Below the pieces are notes generated by a model, which searched no databases, was not told the origin of the DNA, and saw only the letters and a program-made list of their open reading frames with translations. The position numbers and the translations under genes were made by a program. This document shows, piece by piece, positions 9,190 through 16,288 of a DNA stretch of 64,000 nucleotides. The DNA lies in contig NZ_KQ949075.1 in NCBI RefSeq assembly GCF_001514305.1, forward strand, positions 47,091 through 111,090, written 5' to 3'. Numbering within the stretch: the first letter of the stretch is position 1; the number at the start of each line of letters is the position of its first letter. The stretch comes from Streptomyces dysideae (GTDB lineage Bacteria; Actinomycetota; Actinomycetes; Streptomycetales; Streptomycetaceae).

Positions 9190-10722
9190 GTGTACACACG
9201 ACGAAACGTTCTCCGGGCCGGAGCAGGAGCCGGGCTGGCGCTCGCCGCGTCAGCCGCGGGGGTCGGCGCCGTCGCCGCGGGGACTTCCGCCACCGCCGAC
9301 GACTGGACGGGGCTCGGATCCCGTCTCCAGGGCGACCTCGTGCTGCCTACGGACGCCGGCTACGCGTCCGCCAAGCAGAACCAGTTCGCCGAGTTCGACG
9401 CCGTGCACCCGACGGCCGTCGCCTACTGCGAGACACCGGCGGACGTCCAGGCCTGCGTCGCGTTCGCCCGCGACGAGGGCATATCCGTCAGAACACGCAG
9501 CGGCGGCCACAACTACCGCGGCTGGTCCACCGGCGAGGGCCTGGTCGTCGACGTCTCCCGCATCCGGCACGCCACCGTCGGCACCTCGACCGTCCGTGTC
9601 GGCCCGGGCCTGCAGTCCATCGACGCCCTGCACGCACTGGCCCCGCACGGCAAGCAGCTCATCGCCGGAACCTGTCCCACCGTCTGCCTGGGAGGCTTCC
9701 TCTCCGGCGGCGGAATCGGCTACCAGACCCGCAAGTTCGGCATGGGCGCCGACCGCGTGCGCTCCGTTCAGCTCGTCCTCGCCGACGGCCGTCTCGTGCG
9801 CGCCTCGGCGTCCCAGTACTCCGACCTGTTCTGGGGCCTGCGCGGCGGAGGCGGCGGCAACTTCGGCATCGTCACAGAGTTCGAGGTCGCGCCGATCGAC
9901 GCACCGCGCATGGTCTTCTTCAACACCACCTGGTCCTGGGACAAGGCCGAAGAGGTGTTCGCCGCCTGGCAGACCTGGCAGCTCACCAGCTCGCTGAGCC
10001 TCGGCTCCGCCCTGATCTTCATGCTGCCCGACGCCGCCCCCGGCGAGGTCCCGCAGATCATCGTCACCGGCGGCTACCACGGCTCCGAGGCCGAGGCGAC
10101 CGCCGCCCTGGACCAGCTGACCTCCCTGGTGGGCGCCCAGCCCACCAGCCGCTTCGCCACCGACCTGCCGTACGACGAGGCGATGAAGACCGCCTACGGC
10201 TGCGGCGACCTCACCCAGGACCAGTGCCACCGCGAGGGCACCGACCCGGAGGCGCTGCTGCACCGCGTGGGCTGGCTGCGCGAGGCCTACCGGTTCTTCG
10301 ACCGGCCGTTCTCGCCGACCGAGCTCAACAACCTCATCACGGCGTGGGAGGGTGACCGCCGACCGGGTCAGCGCCGCTTCCTGCACTGCATGTCCGTCGG
10401 CGGCGCCGCGAACAGCGTCGCCCCGTCCGCGACCGCCTTCCCGCACCGCGACGCCAACTTCATCGTCGGCTTCACCACCCAGCTCGACCAGCCGGCGAGC
10501 CCCGACGACCAGCAGGCGGCGAGCGCGTTCGTCGACGCCGGCGCCGCGCTGCTGAACCCGCTGGGATCCGGCGCGTACGTCAACTTCCCCGGCTCCAGCC
10601 TGCCCGACTGGGCGACCCAGTACTACGGCGACAACTACCGGCGGCTGCTGACCGTCAAGCGCCGCTACGACCCCGGCAACTTCTTCCGTCACCCCCGCTC
10701 CATCGGCAGCACCACCCAGTGA
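9190..10722 (+). CDS. Tat-exported FAD-linked oxidase, berberine-bridge-enzyme family
   Basis: A 510-residue protein. Residues 1-38 are a Tat signal with the twin arginine TRRNVLR, a hydrophobic stretch and an Ala-rich cleavage region, so it should be folded in the cytoplasm and exported. The PCMH-type FAD domain has His107 in RSGGHNYRGWS and Cys162 in GTCPTVCLGG, the two positions that carry bicovalent FAD in this family. The C-terminal BBE domain ends NYRRLLTVKRRYDPGNFFRHP. Relatives such as AknOx and TamL carry out late oxidations of secreted antibiotics, so a final extracellular oxidation of the ansamycin is a reasonable inference. GTG 9190 follows AAGGAG (9180-9185). The gene precedes the next flavoenzyme by 57 bp. 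Confidence 0.85.
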   Translation: MYTRRNVLRAGAGAGLALAASAAGVGAVAAGTSATADDWTGLGSRLQGDLVLPTDAGYASAKQNQFAEFDAVHPTAVAYCETPADVQACVAFARDEGISVRTRSGGHNYRGWSTGEGLVVDVSRIRHATVGTSTVRVGPGLQSIDALHALAPHGKQLIAGTCPTVCLGGFLSGGGIGYQTRKFGMGADRVRSVQLVLADGRLVRASASQYSDLFWGLRGGGGGNFGIVTEFEVAPIDAPRMVFFNTTWSWDKAEEVFAAWQTWQLTSSLSLGSALIFMLPDAAPGEVPQIIVTGGYHGSEAEATAALDQLTSLVGAQPTSRFATDLPYDEAMKTAYGCGDLTQDQCHREGTDPEALLHRVGWLREAYRFFDRPFSPTELNNLITAWEGDRRPGQRRFLHCMSVGGAANSVAPSATAFPHRDANFIVGFTTQLDQPASPDDQQAASAFVDAGAALLNPLGSGAYVNFPGSSLPDWATQYYGDNYRRLLTVKRRYDPGNFFRHPRSIGSTTQ

Positions 10723-10779
10723 CGCCACGCACACAGACGCAGACGGACGCAGACGGATTCAGACCGAGGAGAACTGATC

Positions 10780-12378
10780 ATGAGTAATTCGACCAGGCGC
10801 GGCACCGCGGTGGTCATCGGTGCCGGCATCGCGGGCCTGACCGCGGCCAAGTCGCTGTCCGACGCGTTCGACACCGTCGTGGTCGTCGACCGCGACGAAC
10901 TGCCGGACGGCGGCCGGCCGCGCCGCGGCGTCCCGCAGGGACAGCACTCGCACGTCCTGCTCGTGGCCGGCCAGCGCGCGCTGGAGGAGCTCTTCCCGGG
11001 CCTCGGCGACGAACTCGTCGAGGCCGGCGCCCAGGTCTTCGACTCGGGCGGCGACCTCCACCTCTACCGGCTCGGCGCCGCCTGGAACCCGGTGCACAGC
11101 GGGCAGCCGTTCGTCTCCATGAGCCGCCCGCTGCTGGAGTACTCGATCCGCCGCCGGGTGCAGGCCCTGCCGAACGTCACGATCCGCTCCGGCACCGCGG
11201 TGTCCGGGCTCGGCGGTGCCGACGGCAAGGTCACCGAGGTGCTCCTGGCGGGCACCGAGCGGCTCGCCGCCGACCTGGTCGTGGACACCACCGGACGTGG
11301 CAGCCGCTCCGACCGCTGGCTGTCGGCGCTCGGCTTCCCCGCCCCCGACGTGGAGGAGGTCAAGGTCAACGTCGGCTACGTCAGCCGTCTCTACCGTCAT
11401 GTGCCCGGCGACCTCGACGTCAAGGCCGCGTTCGTGCAGCCCACCCCGCCCGCCGAGAAGCGCATCGGCGCCGCGCTGCTGATCGAGGACGACCAGTGGC
11501 TGGTCTCGGTCGGCGGCTGGCACCGCGACTACCCGGCCGCCACCGACGCCGGCTTCCTGGAGCACGCGGAGAGCCTGCCTGACCCGATCATCGCCAAGCT
11601 CGTCCGGCAGGCCGAGCCGCTCACCGAGCCGGTGGCCTTCCAGTACCCCGCCAACCGGCGGCGGCACTTCGAGGCACTGGACGACGTACCGAGCGGCTAC
11701 CTGGCCCTGGGCGACGCCATCTGCAGCTTCAACCCGCTGTACGGGCAGGGCATGACCTGCGCCGCGCAGGAGGCGCTCGCCCTGGGCCGGCTCCTAGCCG
11801 AGCACGAGGGCGTCACCGCGGACCTGTCCCGCGCCTTCTACCAGGAGGCCGCCGGGGTGCTCTTCGTGCCGTGGCAGGCCGCCATCGGCGGTGACTTCGA
11901 CTACGCCGAGACAGTGGGCCAACGTCCGTTCGCCGCCGAGCTGTTCGGCCGCTACTCCACCCAGGCGCAGCTGGCCGCGCAGGTCTCCGGCGAGGTCCGC
12001 AAGGTGATCCTCTCGGTGCAGCACCTGCTGGTGCCGCCGATGGCCCTGTGGGAGCCCTCGCTCACGGCCGAGATCGTCCGCGCCGCCCGGCACGCGCCCG
12101 AGGGCACGGAACCGGAGTTCGGCCACGGCGCGCACGGGCGTCCGCTGTGGACGGCCGAGGACCGGGACGCCGAGCGGGTCCGGGCCGTGCTGCGTGAGGC
12201 GGGGCTGCCGGAGTTCTCCGACCGGCAGCCGGGCTTCGCGGTCGAGGGCGGCGACCCGATGCTGGTCGCCCGCCTGGACGGCGGCGACCGGAACGACTGC
12301 GCCGAGGTCATCACCGCGGCCGGGTTCACCGTGACGGCCGACCCCGACGACCCGACAACGCTGCGCCTACGGGCGTAG
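10780..12378 (+). CDS. FAD-dependent monooxygenase, epoxidase-like
   Basis: A 532-residue flavoprotein with the N-terminal motif VVIGAGIAGLTAAKSL, the family marker GVPQGQHSHVLL, and the second FAD motif GDAICSFNPLYGQGMT. It resembles the polyether epoxidase / squalene-monooxygenase-like group (LasC type) rather than the aromatic hydroxylase encoded at 3981. A tailoring oxygenation or epoxidation of the ansa chain is likely but not shown by sequence. GAGGAG (10766-10771) lies 8 nt before ATG 10780. Just upstream is a short CAGACG-rich repeat. Its 3' end faces the HxlR gene with a 49-bp gap. Confidence 0.8.
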   Translation: MSNSTRRGTAVVIGAGIAGLTAAKSLSDAFDTVVVVDRDELPDGGRPRRGVPQGQHSHVLLVAGQRALEELFPGLGDELVEAGAQVFDSGGDLHLYRLGAAWNPVHSGQPFVSMSRPLLEYSIRRRVQALPNVTIRSGTAVSGLGGADGKVTEVLLAGTERLAADLVVDTTGRGSRSDRWLSALGFPAPDVEEVKVNVGYVSRLYRHVPGDLDVKAAFVQPTPPAEKRIGAALLIEDDQWLVSVGGWHRDYPAATDAGFLEHAESLPDPIIAKLVRQAEPLTEPVAFQYPANRRRHFEALDDVPSGYLALGDAICSFNPLYGQGMTCAAQEALALGRLLAEHEGVTADLSRAFYQEAAGVLFVPWQAAIGGDFDYAETVGQRPFAAELFGRYSTQAQLAAQVSGEVRKVILSVQHLLVPPMALWEPSLTAEIVRAARHAPEGTEPEFGHGAHGRPLWTAEDRDAERVRAVLREAGLPEFSDRQPGFAVEGGDPMLVARLDGGDRNDCAEVITAAGFTVTADPDDPTTLRLRA

Positions 12379-12427
12379 GGCGGCACGGGAGATGACGGCC
12401 GAGAGCCGCTCGTGGACGGCCCGCACC

Positions 12428-12856
12428 TCACCGCGGGCTGCCCACGGGCTCCTCCTCCTGCGCGGCGGCGGCCAGGGCATCGCTGTCGTAGGCCGCGCGC
12501 GCCGCGGTGATGGCGCCGCGGTTGCGTTCCGCCCAGTCCATCAGCGTGACGAAGGCGTCGTGCAGTTCGCGCGCGCTGTCCGTGACGCTGTAGACGACCT
12601 TCGCCGGGACCGTGGGGTAGACGGTGCGCACCAGCAGACCGTCCCGCTCCAGGCTGCGCAGGGTCAGGGTGAGCATGCGCCGGCTGATGCCCGGGATGGA
12701 GCGCTCCAGCTCGGTGAAGCGGATCGGTTTCTCGGCTGCAGCCAGGATGATCTGGATGCTCCACTTGCCGCTGATCCGGTCCAGCACCTCGCGCACCGGA
12801 CAGGCGTCCGCCTCGCTCCCGGCCTCCGTGGTTACACCGGTGTTCCGTTGGGACAT
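12428..12856 (-). CDS. HxlR-family winged-helix regulator
   Basis: A 142-residue protein with a conserved Cys (ACPVREVLDRISGKWS) and the HxlR helix-turn-helix PIRFTELERSIPGISRRMLT. HxlR proteins bind as dimers and often sense quinones or aldehydes through the conserved Cys. It is divergent from the exporter gene at 13004 with 147 bp between the starts, so control of the exporter, and of itself, is the natural inference. AAGGAGG (12864-12870) lies 7 nt before ATG 12856. Confidence 0.88.
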   Translation of the reverse strand: MSQRNTGVTTEAGSEADACPVREVLDRISGKWSIQIILAAAEKPIRFTELERSIPGISRRMLTLTLRSLERDGLLVRTVYPTVPAKVVYSVTDSARELHDAFVTLMDWAERNRGAITAARAAYDSDALAAAAQEEEPVGSPR

Positions 12857-12885
12857 AAAAGTGCCTCCTTCCCTGTCAGGCCATC

Positions 12886-12909
12886 GTTACAGATGATGGT
12901 GTCAGTAAC
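12886..12909. promoter_or_regulatory. Candidate HxlR operator in the HxlR/exporter promoter
   Basis: GTTAC (12886-12890) and GTAAC (12905-12909) form an inverted repeat with 14 nt between, and a third GTAAC follows at 12915-12919. HxlR operators commonly contain GTA/TAC half sites spaced about one helix turn. The position between the divergent starts fits autoregulation and control of the exporter. Confidence 0.45.
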
Positions 12910-13003
12910 AAGACGTAACGTCGGCGCACCAACTGATACCTGACGGAACACCCTCACTGAACACCCCCATAGGGATCAGATCCCCCAGAAAGGAAATAGG
13001 CAT

Positions 13004-14488
13004 ATGTCTGCCTCATCGCCTGTCCGGTCCGCCGGGCGGCCGGGTACGAAGATGGCACTGCTGGCGTTCTGCATGCTCATCTTCTCCATCGACTACAACA
13101 TCGTGTACGTGGCGCTGCCGGAGATCGGCCGTGAGGTCGGCTTCTCGGCGCAGTCGCTGCAGTGGGTCGTCAGCGCCTACTCCGTCGGCCTCGGCGGCGC
13201 CCTGCTCATCGGCGGCCGCGCGGTGGACCGCCTCGGCGCCCGCCGGATGCTCGTCCTCGCCCTCGCCCTGTACGGCATCGCGTCCGTCGCCGGCGGTCTG
13301 GCCACCACGCCGGGTCTGCTGGTCGCCGCCCGCGTGGTCCAGGGTCTCGGCGGCGCGCTGCTCTTCCCGGCCACCCTGTCGCTGATCAACACCAGCTTCT
13401 CGGAGGACGCCGAGCGCAACAAGGCGTACGCCTGGTGGGGTACCGCCGGTGCCTCCGGCGCCATCATCGGCTCGATGGTCGGCGGTCTGCTCACCAACTA
13501 CCTGGGCTGGGCCTGGGTGTTCTACGTCAACGTCCCGCTGTGCCTCATCGCCATCGCCGGTCTGCTCTCGAACTTCGCCGCCGACGCGGTGGCGCAGGCC
13601 GAGGCCCGCAGGTTCGACATCCCCGGCGCGCTGCTCGCCACCGGCGGCTCCACCCTGCTGGTCTTCGGCCTGATCAGCGGTCCCGAGGCCGGCTGGGCCT
13701 CCACCCAGACGATCGTCACGCTGGCCGTCGGCCTGGCGCTGGGCATCGGCTTCTTCGCCGTCGAGGCCAGGACGGCCGATCCGCTCGCCCCGTCGCGCCT
13801 GTTCGGCTACCGCGGCCTGCTGACCGCGATCCTGATCATCTTCGTCTTCCAGGGCGCCATCAACACCCTGCACTACCTGTTCTTCATCCAGCTCCAGGAC
13901 GTCATGGGCTACAGCCCGCTCGAGGCCGGCCTCGCCTTCCTGCCGATGAGCGCGGTCGCCATGCTGGGCTCCAACAAACTGCTGCCCAACGTGATCAAGC
14001 GCTGGGGTGTCCGTACGGCCCTGTTCGCCGGCATGCTCGGTGTCGGTGCCGCGATGATCGTGCTCGCCGCGACCATGTCCACCAGCCAGAGCTTCTGGCC
14101 GCTGCTGCCGGCGGTCCTGCTGTGGGGTCTGTTCGCCGGCATGATCTACCCGGCGATGTTCATGGCCGCCGGTTCGGACGCCGCCCCCGACGAGCAGGGC
14201 GTCGCCTCCGCGCTCACCCAGACCTCCGCCCAGATCGGCGGCGCGATGGGCATGGCCGCGCTGATCGCTGTCGCGAACTCCGGCCTCGACCTGAGCGAGG
14301 GCGCCAACAACCCGCTCGCCGACGTGGTGAACGGCCTCCAGCTGTCCGCCCTCGTCGGCGGCATCGCGGCCATCGCCGGCGCGTTCCTGGCCTTCCGCGT
14401 GAAGTCCCAGAAGGCGACGGCACAGGACGAGACCCCGGCCCCGGCGGAAACCCCCGCCGAGACTCCCCAGCCCCAAACCGTCAACTGA
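13004..14488 (+). CDS. MFS drug exporter, DHA2 (14-TM) type
   Basis: A 494-residue membrane protein with motif A variant GGRAVDRLGARRMLV, motif C region GASGAIIGSMVGGLLTNYLGW, and about 14 hydrophobic segments. The C-terminus is a Pro/Ala/Glu-rich cytoplasmic tail. Located in the middle of the cluster and divergent from a HxlR regulator, it probably exports the ansamycin and gives self-resistance. AAAGGA lies about 9 nt before ATG 13004. A CCCTATG-like sequence (reverse strand, 12968-12974) is 30 bp upstream. A strong terminator follows at 14521. Confidence 0.9.
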   Translation: MSASSPVRSAGRPGTKMALLAFCMLIFSIDYNIVYVALPEIGREVGFSAQSLQWVVSAYSVGLGGALLIGGRAVDRLGARRMLVLALALYGIASVAGGLATTPGLLVAARVVQGLGGALLFPATLSLINTSFSEDAERNKAYAWWGTAGASGAIIGSMVGGLLTNYLGWAWVFYVNVPLCLIAIAGLLSNFAADAVAQAEARRFDIPGALLATGGSTLLVFGLISGPEAGWASTQTIVTLAVGLALGIGFFAVEARTADPLAPSRLFGYRGLLTAILIIFVFQGAINTLHYLFFIQLQDVMGYSPLEAGLAFLPMSAVAMLGSNKLLPNVIKRWGVRTALFAGMLGVGAAMIVLAATMSTSQSFWPLLPAVLLWGLFAGMIYPAMFMAAGSDAAPDEQGVASALTQTSAQIGGAMGMAALIAVANSGLDLSEGANNPLADVVNGLQLSALVGGIAAIAGAFLAFRVKSQKATAQDETPAPAETPAETPQPQTVN

Positions 14489-14520
14489 ACCCAGCCCCCG
14501 CTCCCCACAGTCCCCTCCGA

Positions 14521-14554
14521 CTCGCCCGCCAGTGCCCTGACACTGGCGGGCGAG
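14521..14554 (+). terminator. Strong hairpin terminator after the exporter
   Basis: Perfect 14-bp arms (14521-14534 and 14541-14554) around a 6-nt loop, followed by CTGTTT. It lies 32 bp after the exporter stop. Confidence 0.9.
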
Positions 14555-15378
14555 CTGTTTCTACGGACGGAGCAAGGGCTGGCGCACGGCGGCACCTGCG
14601 GGTGAGGGGGGAAGCGCTTGCGGCGCTGGGGGAGTGGGCCCCTGCGGGCAGGGGAAGAAGCGCGGCGTACGGGTGCCGGGCTCGCCGGGGTGGCATCGCG
14701 CGGCGCGGAGCCATGTGGACCGCTCGGCGCCGCTCGGCGCCGCTCGGCGCACCGACGGAGGATGACCGCCGGTCCCACCGCACAGCTGCCCGCGCCGCCG
14801 ACGGGCGTCTACGCCGCAATCCTGCGCGGCGATGAACTCGCAGCCGTGTTGACGTGCGGGTCCTGAACTTTGCGCCGCCACACCACTTGGCCGGAGGCCC
14901 CCGCGGGGATGCGAAGCCGCCACCGTGCTGGCCCCTGAGGGCGGGCGGAGGTGGGCCGGGGTGGGGAAGTGGCGCGGCGTACGGATGCCGGGGCTCGCGG
15001 GCCGGTGGAGCGCCCATGCGTCGGGGCTACGACCTCTGTGGGTGGGCGGAGCCCGTGCCGCCGCGTGGCGCAGCGGTGCGGGTTCATGACTGCGCAGGTC
15101 AGTGTGGCGGTGCGGTCGGCTGCCGGCCGGCGGTGCTGACGTCCGCGGGCGGCGTGGTCGGCCGGAAGGTGAACCGGCCGGATCCTCCGGCGCGGCGGCG
15201 AACGGGGCCGCGGTCCGTGTGGCTGCGCCACGGGGTGGGGTGCCATCGTGTGGCGTATGGGACGCAGGGCTCCGGGCCGCGCGGCATCCCGGCCGGGCAA
15301 GGGCACCTGCTACGGCTGCCCCGAGGCGCCGTCCTGTGACGCCGCTCCGGCGTCGGCCCTCGCTCCCCCGCCCGGTCA
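14555..15378. other. 824-bp stretch without a credible gene; degenerate repeats
   Basis: Open frames here give Arg/Pro-rich translations with no domain and no usable start. A segment around 14660-14686 recurs imperfectly at 14972-14998 (shared core GCGCGGCGTACGG.TGCCGGG), and both are followed by similar GC-rich sequence. Short tandem repeats lie at 14721-14750. I see no RNA gene. It separates two convergent transcription units of the cluster, so a decayed insertion is possible. Confidence 0.6.
14721..14750. repeat. Three exact tandem copies of a 10-bp unit
   Basis: CGCTCGGCGC is present three times head to tail. It lies in the gene-free stretch and has no evident role; slippage is the simplest origin. 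Confidence 0.9.
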
Positions 15379-15423
15379 CGACGAAGGTGCCCTCCCCCGA
15401 GCCGGGGAAAGGCACCTTCGTCG
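15379..15423 (-). terminator. Hairpin terminator after the amide synthase gene
   Basis: Perfect 13-bp arms at 15379-15391 and 15411-15423. The loop holds a second small stem (CCCCG 15395-15399 with CGGGG 15403-15407). It is 27 bp beyond the minus-strand amide synthase stop and could stop readthrough from either side. Confidence 0.85.
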
Positions 15424-15449
15424 TCTCATGGCGTCCTGCTGTGGCCCGG

Positions 15450-16220
15450 TCAGGACTCCGGCAGGAGGATCGTGTCCACGGCGTTCTCGAAGTCCGCCGG
15501 CCGTACCAGTACCCGGATCTCCTGGCGGCCGTTGGCCACCGTGATCAGCCGCTTGCCTATCAGGGTCAGCTGGCCGGTCTCGAAGGCCCGCCCGCGAATG
15601 AGGGTCACCGCGGAGTTCAGCTCGCGCGCGTACTCCCGCAGGCTGGGCTCGCCCCGCCACTCGGACAGGTCCCGTACGACGTCGGGGAACCGGTAGACGA
15701 CCTCCCAGGCGCCCTCACGCGGACGGCGGTTGAGGGTCCAGTACCCGTCCTCCGGGTCCAGCCGGTACGTGCAGCCGTACTGCTCCTGCTCGCCCTCGGC
15801 CAGCCGCAGTGGCTCCAGGAAGGAAGGACCGGCGAACCCCACGTCCACCATCCACCGCTCCTCGCCGAACCGGACGACATGGAACATGTGCTCCAACTCG
15901 GGCCCGAACTCCCCGTTCGCCATCCGGACCCCGGCCGCCATGACGGACACGTCGAAGCCCAGCCGGGTCAGCAGCGTGCGGAACAGACCGCTGAGCTCGT
16001 GGCAGACGCCCCCACGGCCACCGGTGACGACCGCGTCGAACGTCTCGTCGACGTCGATGTCCACGTACTCCCAGATGTCCACCCCCCGCCCGGCGTTGAG
16101 CGAGTTGTCGAACGGCACCTTCATCAGATGCAGCTTGTGGAGAATCCGCAGCAGCTCCGGAGCGGGTTCGAGAGAACCCGAGTACCCCAGTTTCTTCACA
16201 TAGGCGTCTGTGTCGAACAT
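15450..16220 (-). CDS. Ansamycin amide synthase (arylamine N-acetyltransferase family, RifF-like)
   Basis: A 256-residue NAT-family enzyme with the full catalytic triad: Cys73 in GRGGVCHEL, His111 in HMFHVV, Asp126 in MVDVGFAG. In ansamycin pathways this enzyme takes the finished polyketide from the last ACP and closes the macrolactam with the aromatic amine of AHBA, replacing a PKS thioesterase. This agrees with the missing TE at the end of the PKS (3979). AAGGAGGG (16228-16235) fixes ATG 16220; a longer frame to 16316 overlaps the LAL stop and is not needed. The gene follows the LAL regulator by 68 bp, a gap filled by three 14-15 bp repeats. Confidence 0.93.
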   Translation of the reverse strand: MFDTDAYVKKLGYSGSLEPAPELLRILHKLHLMKVPFDNSLNAGRGVDIWEYVDIDVDETFDAVVTGGRGGVCHELSGLFRTLLTRLGFDVSVMAAGVRMANGEFGPELEHMFHVVRFGEERWMVDVGFAGPSFLEPLRLAEGEQEQYGCTYRLDPEDGYWTLNRRPREGAWEVVYRFPDVVRDLSEWRGEPSLREYARELNSAVTLIRGRAFETGQLTLIGKRLITVANGRQEIRVLVRPADFENAVDTILLPES

Positions 16221-16242
16221 ATGGAAACCCTCCTTGCAGGGA

Positions 16243-16286
16243 ATCGAAACGAATGGATCGAAACGAAATGAATCAGAACGGAATGG
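16243..16286. repeat. Three imperfect 14-15 bp tandem repeats before the amide synthase
   Basis: Copies at 16243-16256, 16257-16271 and 16272-16286 share ATCGAAACGAATGG or close variants. They are AT-rich for this genome, fill the LAL/amide-synthase gap and end 3 bp from the LAL stop. They could be an operator array or a leader element for the release enzyme. Confidence 0.85.
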
Positions 16287-16288
16287 CC

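Noticed and set aside
14561-15415. 284-codon minus-strand frame in the gene-free stretch
   Set aside because: Arg/Pro/His-rich, no domain, overlaps a clear terminator and includes degenerate repeats.
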